DNA of 64,000 nucleotides. Source: Cololabis saira. Its lineage: Eukaryota > Chordata > Actinopteri > Beloniformes > Belonidae. Where the stretch lies: positions 9,920,843 to 9,984,842 of the forward strand of contig NC_084597.1 in assembly GCF_033807715.1 (NCBI RefSeq), in the 5' to 3' direction. How positions within the stretch are numbered: the first letter of the stretch is position 1; each line of letters begins with the position of its first letter. The notes beneath the pieces were generated by a model, which saw only the letters and a program-made list of their open reading frames with translations, was not told where the DNA came from and did no database searches. This document shows, piece after piece, positions 47,580-59,618 of this stretch. The position numbers and the translations under genes are program-made.

Positions 47580-48360
47580 ATATTGGATCAGATCAACTTA
47601 TCCCTGACATCAGGATATGTGCCGAAGGTTTTTAAAGTCACAGTAATTAAACCTTTACTAAAAAAAAAACTAACTATTGGACCAGACATTTAAGTGAATT
47701 ATACACCAATTTCCAACCTTTCATTTATACCTAAAATTCTGGAAAAAGTAGTTTCAAGCCAGTTATGTGACCATTTGTATAGAAATGATCTGTTTTTCAG
47801 TCAGGGTTCAGAATGCATCACAGCACAGAGACAGCACTGGTTTGAGTCACGAATGACCTCCTTATGGCCTCAGATAAGGGATTAGTGTCCACACTGGTTC
47901 TACTGGACCTCAGTGCTGCTTTTGACACTATAGATCAGCATCTTACTGCACAGGTTAGAACATGTTGTTGGGATTAAAGGGACAGCTCTACGATGGTTTA
48001 AATCATATCTATCTGACAGATTCCAGTTTGTTCATGTACATGAGGTTTCTTTTGCACAGATGAGGATCTGCTATGGTGTTCCGCAGGGTTCAGTGCTAGG
48101 GCCAATCTTGTTCAGTTTATATATGCAGCCCTTTGGAAGTATCATCCAGAACCACAGAATCAATTTTCATTGCTATGCTGATGATACGCAGCTCTATTTG
48201 TCTATGAAGCCAGATGAAACAGAGCCACTAGCCAAATTTCAGGCATGTCTTAGGAACATTTAAGATCTGGATTTCCACTAACTTTTTATTTCTAAATTCT
48301 GATAAAACAGAGGTAATTTTTTTGTCCCAAACACCTTAGGAAGGGATTAGATAATAATTG
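47580..48360 (+). mobile_element. L2/Rex-like LINE RT fragment
   Basis: The plus strand reads TPISNLSFIPKILEKVVSSQ, STLVLLDLSAAFDTIDQH (motif A), RICYGVPQGSVLGPILFSLY (motif B), HCYADDTQLYLSMKPDETEP (motif C) and NSDKTEVIFLSQT. Stops and frame changes interrupt it near 47885 and 48000. Confidence 0.82.
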
Positions 48361-48384
48361 GAATACCAAAGGTGTCAAGGTTGA

Positions 48385-48685
48385 CATTCCCCCCAGCCTT
48401 CAGTTTCTGTCTTGCCCCGCCTGTGTCCCATCTGCCCTGATTATGTCTGCATCTGTGTCTCGTCATGTCTCGTTATCCCCTCAGGATATCTTGTCATTCC
48501 TTTGTCCCCTGTCGGACCGTACTGTTGTTTCCTCCATGTGCTCCAAGTTTTGATCCCTGTTACGTTGAGTTTTTTGATCCTGCTCTGCAGCATTTAGTTT
48601 GGCTTTTTGTGGAATAAATCCTTTTTGTTGCAACTCCTGGCTCCTGCTCTCCTGCACTTGGGTCCTTAGCAAACCGAACCATGAC
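48385..48685 (+). other. unclassified repeat-like segment
   Basis: Contains a gtgtctcgtcatgtctcg-type region, then GGAATAAATCCTTTTTGTTG, cctgctctcctgcacttggg and ccgaaccatgaca. Ends of this kind occur in fish LTR or LINE termini, but I cannot fix boundaries or family. Confidence 0.3.
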
Positions 48686-48844
48686 AAAAGGTACTAGTTA
48701 TCTGAGACATTGGGGATCTGGAGAGATTTAACTGAGAACTAACAGGACTGAAGGTAAAACAGACAACACAAACTCTTCACCATCAGGACGACACTCAGTA
48801 CTATCAATTATTCATCACCTTCTTTTGACAGAATATCATATTTT

Positions 48845-49156
48845 ATGGCCGTGAACTTTGATAAAATAGAACTGAAAACATTTAATTACACAGAGTACAA
48901 ACGTCCGGACATGGAGGAAGATGGTGACACGGATACTAACTTCTACTATGACATCGACAACTGCTGCTATTACTCAGAGGATCAGTGCAACATGAACGTT
49001 CAAGCTGACAACAATCTCTCTATTATACATTTCAACAGCAGACGCATGTATGCAAACTTTAACAAAACCAAGCACTATCTGAGCCAGTTCAATTTAAGAG
49101 TGAAGACAGAGGAGAGAATTAATGCATTTAAAGAACAGCTGATTAAACACAATTAA
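48845..49156 (+). mobile_element. jockey-like LINE, endonuclease start
   Basis: A 103-codon plus-strand frame. Its acidic beginning (MAVNFDKIELKTFNY) is followed by NNLSIIHFNSRRMYANFNKT, the first strand of an APE endonuclease (HFNSR with the Asn of the active site), then KHYLSQFN. The rest of the endonuclease is missing, and the last codons (KTEERINAFKEQLIKHN) come from another region. It is probably the 5' piece of the LINE family in this cluster. Confidence 0.55.
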
Positions 49157-49269
49157 GAGTTAGTATCTAATTAATATAACATTGACAAACTTATGAAACT
49201 TTTTTGTATGCCTTAAAATTATTGTATAACAGTAATTGTCCAATAAATAAAAACACTAAATGAAATACA

Positions 49270-49800
49270 TATTCAGACACCATGGATCACAAAGGGACTT
49301 CAAAATGCCTGTAAAAAAAAAGAACACAAGTCATAAAATATAGAACTGAGGAAGTTTAAAATAATTATAAAAAATATTAAAATACAATGACAACTATTTT
49401 ACAGATATCACAAACAAAAATATTGTAACAAATTATTGGACAGGAATTAATATAACATTAAAGGTACACAGAATATACTGAGCAATATCATTAGGAAAAG
49501 TTGTAGGCAGACTAATTATCCACAATATTTCACCAATGATTATGAAATCATTAATGATATGAATGATGATTGAATAATTTCAACAGGTATTTTTTTTTTG
49601 TGTGGACCAAAGCTGGCAGAACAAATGTGTGATCCTGGATCAGCTGATGGATGGAACAAGACTTTAATAACATTAATCCAAACTCAATGTTTCTCTCAGC
49701 AGTGGAAGAGAAAGAAATCATAGATATTGTAAATACATGCCAAAACAAGGTGTCAACTGACTGTGGTGGTGTAGATATGATAGTCAAAAAGGCTACGCAC
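49270..49800 (+). mobile_element. jockey-like LINE, degraded copy 3 (linker region)
   Basis: Pieces such as TPWITKGLQNACKKK, KGTQNILSNIIRK, GPKLAEQM and NTCQNKVSTDCGGVDMIVK match the linker between endonuclease and RT seen in copy 1, with many stops. Confidence 0.6.
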
Positions 49801-50836
49801 TTGAACTGAATTAAGCATTCTGCCTGAACTTAAAGTTTTATTTTAGGGCTATATTAAAGCTGGATATGTTGTGTAAAGTAAATACGTAGTGTAAAATTCT
49901 ACTTTTACAAATGTCCAAAGCTGTCTGAGACTTTTCTTTTTTCTTGCAACACAAAACATTAGCACAACAATCCTGTTCTTTTAAGCAGTTGAAGCTTATA
50001 TCAACACTGCAGCAAACCAAAGACAGAAAAACGTATAGAGATCCTCATATATATGTAATGCAGTCATCTTTCCATTTTTCCTTCAGACCAGACTCTGTAT
50101 CCAGCCTCATTAAAAATAGATCTGTCCAAGAATACTCATTTCAACAGCAAAAATGGGCAAAGATCTTGAACTGGATGCTCAGATTTTAGAGTTTAAATTA
50201 ACACCAAGCCTTTGAATACATTTCTGATTACGTCGTGGATGTTTACGGATCATCAGTCAGTCTGTAAAGCTGACCAGAACAGCAAAGCAATCAAGAGTTC
50301 AAGTCATTTTCAAGTTTCACACAAAACCTTTTGGTTGATACACACACAAAGACAGTACTAAGTATACAACTTGCCGTGTAAAATGGCACATATTTCCATT
50401 GTACAAAGCAAAATGATTAATCCACATGCTTTTTTTTATACATCATTTTGATTGGTTGAAACCCTTAAGAAAACAATTGAACAAAAGACTCCAGCTTGGA
50501 AATACAAACTCAGACTTCTTGTGAAGGACATGATTAAGGAGACAGAACTCCAATAATAAGGAGCTTTGTTGCGAGTAAAGAAAATCCTTGGGCAGTCGCG
50601 AATCTGTGCACAGACAGAAGTCATTTTGTAGAGACGATGAATGTTTTGGAAATGAGGTTTGGATCACAACGTTGTTTGTTTGGTGTATCAATCACAATTT
50701 TTTCCCCCTTAAATACCAAAAGGAGAGAAGAAGTTATGTAATAAATTCCTGCCACTAAGCAGTGCTATGATGGCAGTGTTGAAGGGTAAAAAAAAAAAAA
50801 AGCCCATGTCCAACTGGACTCTCAGCAGTCTGACCA
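49801..50836. other. intergenic, no gene recognised
   Basis: AT-rich sequence with short unconvincing frames on both strands. Confidence 0.45.
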
Positions 50837-50844
50837 GCACTGAT

Positions 50845-51555
50845 CAGACGTGTCAAGTAACGAAGTACAAATACTTTGTTACCTTACTTAAGTAGAAATT
50901 TTGGTTATCTATACTTCACTGGAGTAATTATTTTTCAGACGACTTTTTACTTTTACTCCTTACATTTTCACGCAATTATCTGTACTTTTTACTCCTTACA
51001 TTTTAAAAACAGCCTCTTTACTCTATTTCATTTCGGCCTTTAAAAAAAACTATCCAGTTAAATTGCTCCATCCGGATGGAGTGAATTTGGTTGTGGTTGT
51101 TTCAGATGTTCTTGTCCAGTTTTGTTCTTACATCCGTTCCCTCAGATTCCTGCAACTAAACTTGGATGTACATTCCAATAAAGGTTAGGATAAATGATAA
51201 CATGCCTCTGAAGTTTGACTTTTTGCACCATTACAATACTTATAGGCAACTAGTCATCATATCTTCTGCTCACTGAAACACATGTTAATGCTCAATAGTA
51301 CACATTAATGGTTCTTTAATATATTTGCATTATACTAAGATGCATTCATTTTCAATGGCTTTTTTCCTTAATGGCTTTTTTCCCCCTTACATTACTTTTA
51401 CTTTTATACTTTAAGTAGTTTTGAAACCAGTACTTTTATACTTTTACTTGAGTAAAAAACTTGAGTTGATACTTCAACTTCTACAGGAGTATTTTTAAAC
51501 TCTAGTATCTATACTTCTACCTGAGTAATGAATGTGAATACTTTTGACACCTCTG
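50845..51555. mobile_element. non-autonomous hAT element, family A copy 2
   Basis: 711 bp, near-identical to 978-1687, with an 8-bp duplication gcactgat on both sides (50837-50844, 51556-51563). The left end has one change (CAGACGTGTC for CAGAGGTGTC). High similarity to copy 1 suggests recent mobilisation of the family. Confidence 0.92.
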
Positions 51556-51604
51556 GCACTGATCCAGCTGGACCTCCTATGTGATTGTTGCTGTGTTGTT
51601 CTCT

Positions 51605-51660
51605 CAGATGTAAGTCGCTTTGGATAAAAGCATCTGCTAAATGACAGTAGTTGTAGTAAA
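51605..51660 (+). mobile_element. SINE/LINE 3' tail
   Basis: The block taagtcgctttggataaaag followed by catctgctaaatgac is the well-known 3' end of fish SINEs and their partner LINEs. The head is not recognisable. Confidence 0.65.
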
Positions 51661-52161
51661 TAAAATCAGTGGTGTAGAGAATGAAAGAAACTGGCTGAGA
51701 AAACCCTCCCGTGGAGCCTCTGTGCTGGCCTATAATCTTATCGTGCCTATTTTGATTACCAGCAATTTATTATGAAAACAGGATAAAGGAAACTTCTTGA
51801 GGTTAAAATATCAGTTTCTTTTGAAGGAATATTTGATAACTCCTGAAAAGTGTCGTCTCGCTCTCCCGTACCTTGCTAACCGCTAAAACTCCCCAAAGGG
51901 ACATCCCAGTTCTCTGCTGGGGACTGCATATCAGTTATTAAACTTATATTATATATAATAAATCAGTGATGAAACTAGACAAGATGCAAGAGGCAAAGAT
52001 AGTGCTGACAGAAGACTGTGACAGAACAAGAGTGAATCTTTGACAGTGTTGTAAAAGCTGCTGAACTTCCACACCTATACTATAAAACTACAAAAACTCC
52101 ATCGCAAAACTTTAGTTTTCATAAAAAAAAGCTTGCAGAACACTAATAATTTTGACCTATT

Positions 52162-53589
52162 ACAGTTTTTCACAATTGCTTAAACACATTTATTGGAACA
52201 TCAGACACAATGTGCACAACCTGAAACTCATTTTTCAGGTGTCTGAACCAATCCTGCTGAACTCCAAGCACATTTACTGCTCTAGACTCAAATTCCCATT
52301 CCATACCACACATTTCTCACAACACTACACACAATTCCCAATACCCTGCACACTCTTCCTGAATTCCCTCTCTTGCTGTTCACACAGAACACACAGTCAG
52401 TCACATTTCTAAACTCCAAAGGCTGTTGTGCAATATGCAATCAGCAATTTGCCATTGAATTCATATTCATTGATGAAGCGGGGTTCAACCTTGTAAAAAG
52501 AAGGGGCCGAGGGAGGAATATCATCGGCCAGCGTGCCATCACAGAGGTCCCTGGCCAACGTGGAGGGAACATAACAACGTGTGCTGCCATCAATTACCAC
52601 GGCGTCCTCCATCACCATGCCACCCTTGGCCCCAACAACACTGCACTTCTTCTAGCATTCCTGGACCAGCTCTACAATATCATCAACAATCAACAATATC
52701 AGACCAGACGGAGGACACAGAGGTGGTCAGGTTGGTTGTTATCTGGGACAATGTCAGTTTCCACCGGGCTGCTCTGGTCCTTGAGTGGTTCAGGGTCCAT
52801 CCAGAAGTTGATGTCCTATATCTCCCTCCATACTCTCCCTTCCTCAACCCAATTGAGGAGTTTTTCTCTGCTGCATCTCTCTTCTGCCTGGAGATGGAAT
52901 GTATGAGAGAAATCCTCAGACACGGATCCCACTGCTGCAGGCCATGGAGGACGCATGTGGCGATGTCACTGCTGAGGCCTGTCAAGGCTTCATGCAGCAT
53001 TGTAGGAGATTGTTCTCCCGCTGCTTGGCCAGGGAGAACATCGACGTGGACGAGGTCCTGTGGCCAGCCAGGGATGAAAGGCAGGATGCAGCCTAATACT
53101 TTTGTTCTGTTTCTATTTTCTGTCAAGTTTTTATCCACAGCTTGCTGTGATGTCCAGTGGACTGCACATTTTGAGTCCAAATACTGTAAAATATTATTTG
53201 TTGTTACAGTAAAGAATTGTGTGTTGTTTTCTATTTGAGTAGCCTATACATAAGAATACTATATGGTGATATATTACATCCAACAGCTGAAGGTGTAACA
53301 CTGAGGCATTCATATAGTGTTTTCCATTCATACTATAGTGTCTTCCATTCTGCACATCAGTGTTCAGTGGGTGCTTAGAAATGTCTACTCAAATGATGTA
53401 TGTGTTTGGCATTTGAGAAGGAAATACCATTTAGTGAAGAGTTAACACTGTTTTGAGGGTAGAGTGTGCTTTTGCAAGAGAAGTGTAGGATTTTGCATTT
53501 TGTGTGTGAGTTTTGTAATGTTTGTTTAGAGTTTTGAGAAAGTGAGCTGGTCTATCAGGAAATGTGTTTAAACAATTGTGAAAAACTGT
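52162..53589 (+). mobile_element. IS630/Tc1-type DNA transposon, degraded
   Basis: About 1.43 kb with inverted ends ACAGTTTTTCACAATTGCTT and its near-complement ending AATTGTGAAAAACTGT. Within it a DDE transposase is read in broken frames (52373-53096). I do not see a clean TA duplication at the outer edges, so the exact ends may be off by a few bases. The N-terminal DNA-binding part is not recognisable. Confidence 0.75.
52373..53096 (+). pseudogene. IS630/Tc1-type DDE transposase, frameshifted
   Basis: The first frame carries FIFIDEAGFNLVKRRGRGRN (first catalytic Asp) and GNITTCAAINYHGVLHHHAT. The chain continues in the +1-shifted frame at about 52730 with VVIWDNVSFHRAALVLEWF (second Asp) and LYLPPYSPFLNPIEEFF (Glu, 35 residues after the second Asp). 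It ends in a third frame with LQAMEDACGDVTAEACQGFM and ENIDVDEVLW. The D-D-E triad with NPIEE is typical of IS630/Tc1/mariner enzymes. At least two frameshifts and a missing helix-turn-helix mean it is inactive. Confidence 0.8.
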
Positions 53590-54060
53590 TGTTAAGACAA
53601 GAAGCTAGAAAGGTTTGTTCTAAAACAACGTGTCGCCAATGTATAAACAAAACTGGACAATCGTCTATGACGTCATCAACTTTTCTGAAGAGCAGACTTG
53701 AAGCCTTTCTTCGGGCTCTTGGATGGTGCAGTTAACAGCACAACAAATGACATTAATTTGAAAATAAGATGTATTATGCTCTGTTAGATCTTAATCACAG
53801 CTCATAAACTGTGACACCCTCTAGTGGTTAGTCTAGGAACTGCTTTATACCTTTCTTCTGGGATCACATCGGACTATCAAGCTGGATGTAGCCCCTTATT
53901 CTGAAGACAAAGACAACCCAAAGGTGTTTTGGTAATTTTAACGTTTGTTTGGCCCATCTCTTACTCTGACAGTCCACTGCTTTCTCGTAAAGTAGCCATT
54001 GCAAATCGCCCTGGTTCGTACAAGGCACAACTGTTGGTCTAAAGCCCCCTGCTCCAGGAC
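53590..54060. other. intergenic, no gene recognised
   Basis: No gene recognised. Near 53816-53829 the minus strand has a partial CTCF-like word (CCACTAGAGGGTGT). Confidence 0.4.
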
Positions 54061-54063
54061 CAG

Positions 54064-55344
54064 GGGCCTGTACTACGAAGCGGGATTTGGGGTTAGCGAG
54101 GTAACTTCAGGTTTAACCCTGGGTTTTCAGGACTACGACGGTGGTTCACTTCTTAGCGGGGCACATCGCCATGGTAACTTATGCTGAACAGCTAACCTGC
54201 TCCGGAGCAGGTTATGTTCGAGATACAGATCGCCGGGTGTAAAAGCACCGCCCACTGACCAATCAGCTCTCTTGGAAAATGACATGCCCTTTCGAAGAGA
54301 ATCCAGTGGAGCTTGGTGCGCGGATCGTGAGAGGATCCCTCCGAAGAGAACGCGTATTCAGGGACCACCAAAACCCCTTTGCTTTCCCTGATGAGTACCT
54401 GTATGAACGATCCAAAAAAAAAGGAAAAAAAGAAAAAAGAGGTGGAGGAGAAAATAAAAAATAAATCAATCAATGAATAAATAAAACAAATCATCACCCA
54501 AAATCCGATATACAGTCAATCCAAAACTAATACCAATTAAATAAATAAATCAAGAAGAAATGAAAAAGAAGATGCATTTGTAAGGGGATAGCAAAAAAGG
54601 GATTTTCAATTTCGTCCCTCGAACATTCTGAGAAGTCACTTTAAAATACTAAATACCCCCCTCCTGAAAAAATAAAAAATTAAATAAAATAAATAAAAAA
54701 ACCCAATTCTTTGGTACAGCATCAGCACAAGTTATCGGTCAACAACAATAGTTATAGAACCAATATATACAGACTGTCTCAGAAAATTAGAATATTGTGA
54801 TTTTCTGTAATGCAAACACAAAAACAAAAAAAATGTCATACATTCTGGATTCATTACAAATCAACTGAAATATTGCAAGCCTTTTATTATTTTAATATTG
54901 CTGATCATGGTTTACAGTTTAAGATTAAGATTCCCAGAATATTCAAATATATGTTTATATCCCTATGAATTTACGCATTTATACAGTCAGCGATCTTTTG
55001 CCAGCTGTCTTTCCTGCATTTTGCAGCTGCAACTGTGTTGCTTTTTGCCTGTATTATATGCCTATACTCATCATATTTCCGTAAAATTATTGTTTGCTCT
55101 TCGCTACTGAAATAAGCGGCTCTGACAGCGGACTTCTCCATGCTTGCGATTGGTCATGCGCTGAAAACACCGCCCCTTTTATGTGCACGCGCTCATATCC
55201 AGATTGGAGAAACCTGGGTTGATATACCGAGTTGATAACCGCCGTCGTGTGACCGCTTAGCGTGATTGCAATTGTCCCGCTTAGTGAATCTGGATAAGGA
55301 AAAGATATCCTGGATATGTTGAACTTGCTTCGTAGTACAGGCCC
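54064..55344. mobile_element. PIF/Harbinger element with HARBI1-like N-terminal stub
   Basis: 1281 bp with inverted ends GGGCCTGTACTACGAAGC and GCTTCGTAGTACAGGCCC. CAG is duplicated on both sides (54061-54063, 55345-55347), a 3-bp duplication as in Harbinger. The plus-strand frame 54279-54464 is a transposase N-terminus. The remaining 800 bp are AT-rich and non-coding, so the catalytic domain is deleted. Confidence 0.82.
54279..54464 (+). pseudogene. HARBI1-like transposase N-terminal fragment
   Basis: Reads MTCPFEENPVELGARIVRGS, LRRERVFRDHQNPFAFPDEY and LYER. This matches the start of fish Harbinger transposases (M-CPF-NPV---IR--LR-ERV-R--DP-AFPD-YLYERYRF) up to LYER. Then a Lys/Glu low-complexity run (KKKGKKEKRGGGENKK) replaces the rest. 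The DDE nuclease domain is absent. It is in the same element as the TIRs at 54064 and 55344. Confidence 0.7.
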
Positions 55345-55347
55345 CAG

Positions 55348-56405
55348 GTCTAGCAGTTACCACTAAATCCACCAGCCACTGGGGGGCGACTGAAAATCCC
55401 TGTCAGTCCCTACAAGTGTAGATTTCCAAGGATTAGCCTGCGCTAATCAAACCATTTGGGAAATACCCCATCCACCTGCTGGGTTGCAGCAGGAAGGAGG
55501 CTCGAACAAGTGTCAAAATAAAGCACAACAAACTCAACACACTGCTAAAATGCACAAGAAGACCCACAATATTCAACACCAAACTGCACAGAAAGGCCAA
55601 TTTCTTTACACAGCTAATAAGACAGCAACACATTGAGCACTAAATTCTCAGTTCAAAGTCTCAAAAACCTGGTTTAGAAAGCTCCACAGTGTCCTCACTG
55701 GACTCTTTAAAAGGAACTCTGGTTATTAAGACTTGTAGTCCCTAATTAGCCACAATTGTTCTCTTATACTAAAATACGTTGTTAGAAACACATAAAATAA
55801 TCTTTTCGTAGGTGCGCCGTCACCTTAATGTTTTTAGCTGCATTTTCATCTGTGTTTCTGGTGCGCCGTCACCTGTTTAGCTGTGTTTTCATCTGTTTCT
55901 GGGTGTCAAAACAGTGTACGGGGGCTAGCAGGTGCCACCGTCTGATGTCACTACCCAGAATGCATTGCGGTGTAAACAACAATGGCGACCTACGAGTTAA
56001 ATTATATTTTCAAATTTTATAAAAACGAAGACATCAAAAAGGTTTTTTTTATCACATTGTTATAATTGATACCAACATTTGTCTTTTAAGACCTACATGT
56101 CTTAATAGCCATGGTTCCCTTTAAACAGTCAAACAGTCAAGGTAACAGTCATTAAATCTACCCAACCCTCCATCCATCATCCCAGTCAGGAAATAGTTTA
56201 AATTAAATAAATGAAAAGGTACGTCGGGTCCACATCCCTCAATTCCTACACGGGGTAATGTTGGCAGTAGTCTGCCTAAACGTCCACTCCGTGCTAGTCT
56301 GGAAACCGAGACAGTGTCCCTTCATGGTCGCCAAAAATGTTGTGGAAAAACCCATTAAATGCTCTTTAACAGGTTCTTTCTGGACTGGACTGAAAACTGA
56401 GTGTC
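55348..56405. other. intergenic, no gene recognised
   Basis: No gene recognised. It contains a CTCF-like word near 55375-55388 (CCACTGGGGGGCGA) and a direct tandem duplication at 55812-55905. Confidence 0.4.
55812..55905. repeat. tandem duplication of about 48 bp
   Basis: GTGCGCCGTCACCT...TTTAGCTG.(C/T)GTTTTCATCTGT occurs twice in a row, the second copy slightly shorter. Confidence 0.75.
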
Positions 56406-56408
56406 TAA

Positions 56409-57142
56409 TGGCGCTTTTACACTAGTACCTATTCAGCGCGACTCGCCTCGCCCCCGTTTTGCGCTTTTACACTAGGGGCCGAGGTGGGTGGAGGCGTGCC
56501 GAGTAGATGCTTTTTCTGTATCTATTCTGCCGAGGTTCTAAGCGGCTGAGTCGGGCTGTATCTGACGTCATCACAATACAGGCCACTGATTGGTCGGGGG
56601 GCGGGGCTGTCGGACATTTGAGTCAGGAAGCGGGAATCAGCGAAAGAGCGACTCGCGGCTTCTTCATTTTATTCGACAAGCAATGGCAGCGCAAAAGTCT
56701 GTTTGGTGATCCAACTCTGAGGTGCAGATGTTCATAAACCTGGTGGCTGAGGAGAGAATTAAAAAGGGATCTAGACGGGAGATAAGGAACGACTTCACAG
56801 TTGCTCGCGGTTACCAGCTGACTTTTCAGCAGCGCCGAGAGAATCTAACAAAAAAAAAAAGCGTTGCCGCTTGAAGCTTCTTTCACGCTCGTTTTTTAAC
56901 TTGATATCGAACACAAGCCACAGATCCAGCAGCACATATATCATCTCCTCCATGTTCTACATCTTTAGTGTTGTTGTCTTCTCCGTTTAGATCACACAAT
57001 CAAATACGTCACAGCAGCTTCACTCCAATCCCGCCTACCTCTCATCTGAGTGTCTAAAAACAAACGAGGGCAAGGCAAGTGGAAGCGAGACGAGGTGTGG
57101 AGAGTCAAGTCGCACTGAGTAGGTACTAGTATAAAAGCACCA
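56409..57142. mobile_element. PIF/Harbinger element with Myb/SANT-like remnant
   Basis: 734 bp with inverted ends TGGCGCTTTTACACTAGTAC and its near-complement ending GTATAAAAGCACCA. TAA is on both sides (56406-56408, 57143-57145). Subterminal CAGCGCGACTCG/CGAGTCGCACTG words match. The plus strand from about 56726 reads EVQMFINLVAEERIKKGSRR and YQLTFQQRRENLT, a trihelix DNA-binding motif as in Harbinger accessory proteins, then stops. No transposase. Confidence 0.8.
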
Positions 57143-57145
57143 TAA

Positions 57146-58044
57146 ATTACCAAGAATTAGACTTGAGAGATGATCCAGATTTCTGTAGATTTACTTAAAC
57201 AGTTTCATGCAAAAGGCGGTCAAAACATCCATCAGGTGTCTCCATGCAGAATGGTCATTAAACAAAGGAAGCATAATGGTTTTAAGTCACAAAGGATGAT
57301 TCATTCTTACAATTTGAGTAGACAAAAACCTCTTAGTGTTAATCCTTTTGGAGCAGACTCCCAGTCTGTACACAAGGCTGTTATTTTGCTGCTCTCAGTA
57401 GTTTTGGTTTAATCAAGTAGCCAAGGCAAAATTTTCCATCACAAAAAGATCTTGCTTGAATTATTGCTGCCAAAAGAGGTTCAACAAGCTTTCAACTCCA
57501 AGGGTTCAATTATTTTTATTAATTTATTTATTTTGCCAGCATGAATAGACAAGGCCCCAGCTGTGGTTTCAAAGATGTCGGCACCGACTGGACCTACCGG
57601 CTCTGGTTGACTTTTTGAGGGACGTAACAGCGATATAATGACCATACCTGGGGACGGTCATGAATCATGTGGTCCGTGTTCCCCTTCTGATAAGATTTTT
57701 GGCGGTTTGACTCAGTCTTTCCACAGTTAAAAGTATTAAACTCCCAGTTCTTTTAATCCCTCTACAACAAAGTGAAAGTATAAGAGCCCTTCAACCTTGT
57801 AACACCTGAGATATTTTTTTAAACTTCCACCTGATGGATCTGGGTTCTTCGATCTGATTTTTTTTACCTCTCAAAGTAAAACATGTAAAATATTCAGTTA
57901 TAACTGGAGACACTTGTCATAAAACAGGTGAAATGTCTTCAAGAAAAAAGTTGAGATGCCTTCTTTTCAAGCACTTATGATTACATGCTCACTGGTTATT
58001 TAGTTATTTAGGAATGCAATACATTTCTAAATCCTTACTTAACC
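57146..58044. other. intergenic, no gene recognised
   Basis: AT-rich sequence, nothing recognised. Confidence 0.45.
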
Positions 58045-58052
58045 CTTGCAAG

Positions 58053-58529
58053 TAGGGTTGCCACCTTTCAGAAATAGAAATAAGGGACGTCCTGATTTCA
58101 GCAGCGCAGGAGCCAAAAAAAAGCCCCAAAACTTCTAAACTGAATAAAAATGTGTTTATTTTATATGAAAAAACAAAATGCTTTGATTTAAAATTTAAAG
58201 TGCTTTAATAGCATTGAACTTGCATGACTGTACAGACAGACAACCACACTAGCAACTGAAATATCCTCCTATGATACGTATGTCCACATCAGCCCAGATG
58301 TAATATAGCCTACAGGTGAAGAATATGGTGTAAAAGTTGATTTATTTCAATAATTCAACTAGAATATGGTGTAAAAGTTAACTTATTTCAATAAATCAAC
58401 TAGAATATGGTGTAAAAGTTAATGAAAATACGGTACAAATCGTGTCCCGTATTAGTTCAATACGGGACGCAACATTTTTTTCTCAAATAAAGGACAATTC
58501 CGTATTTTATGGGACGGGTGGCAACCCTA
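58053..58529. mobile_element. non-autonomous hAT element, family B short copy
   Basis: 477 bp with ends TAGGGTTGCCACC/GGTGGCAACCCTA and an 8-bp duplication cttgcaag (58045-58052, 58530-58537). It is collinear with 14885-15730 but has only two full 41-bp units and a partial (58321-58423). The length difference, 369 bp, equals nine units. Confidence 0.93.
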
Positions 58530-58537
58530 CTTGCAAG

Positions 58538-59618
58538 GCACTGAGACATGAGTCAAAATGACCCAAGCTAGAGTGAAGGCCCTCAGTTCCTCAGAGGGCT
58601 TTGCCTATCCATTACCGCCTTGCAAGGGTTAAATATAAGTGTAGAAAAACTTGCACGGCAAGGGACCTTTCGGCAAGGTGAAAAATATAACCTAGAAAGT
58701 AAACAAGCTTTACCACATTGGTAAGTAAACACAGTAACCTGTTCTATAAAGTCACAGCTATAATAAGTCAAAGGAGCCTGAAGTTAATATACTTTAAAGA
58801 TAAGTTTCTGGGCCTCCACAGAAAATATTTGAGAATAATACACGGATCTTCCCACCACCCAAATCACTCACTCCGGTGGACAAATCCCTCGTTCACCAGG
58901 AGATCACAATGGCCCTTTTATGGTTGACTCTCTAAGCTAATCAAGTGATGATGCATGTGATCCCTGAGGAAGGGATGCTGATCAGAAAGCAGAGAGGAAG
59001 AAGGAAGCAGTGAGGAAAGGTTGTTTCAGTGTAGCACATCACCTGCTGACATATAGATACTCACATCACATGAGGGCTTTCGCAAAGGTTTATAGTTCAT
59101 GTGCTCCTCCATAGGTCACCATCCGCACTCCTCCTTCAGGCATTGTGTTGTTGTACATATAAAGATAACGACCGTCCAAGTCCTCAGAAAACACTTTTGG
59201 TAGCAGAAGATGGCTTTAATTTTGTAGCATTTTAAATAATTGTTGATAATGGACTAATGGACATCAGTTTTGAATGAAGCAGCCAGGGGAGAATGGATGA
59301 GACAGAATGGCTTTGGTGGCTCAGTTTTTATGGGTTCCCAGAGCTAATGGATACAATAGTTGAAGAAAAAACACCTTCAAGTTAGTTATCCGTTGCTTTC
59401 AAAGACTTTCTGAAATTACCCAAAATAAGCTTTCAATGCAAGGAGGTGAAAAATCAGTAAGCTTGAGTTTGGTGGATGGTCAGCAGATTAAACTGCCAGA
59501 GTCAGGATCAACAAGTCTAAGAGCTGTCATGGTTTTCAGTCAATGTCACATTTTTTTCTTCCCAGTTTTGTTATTTAGTTCCTGTTTTATTTTAAAAACC
59601 CTGTGTCCTTGTGTTTTA
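58538..59618. other. intergenic, no gene recognised
   Basis: No gene or repeat recognised. Confidence 0.4.
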
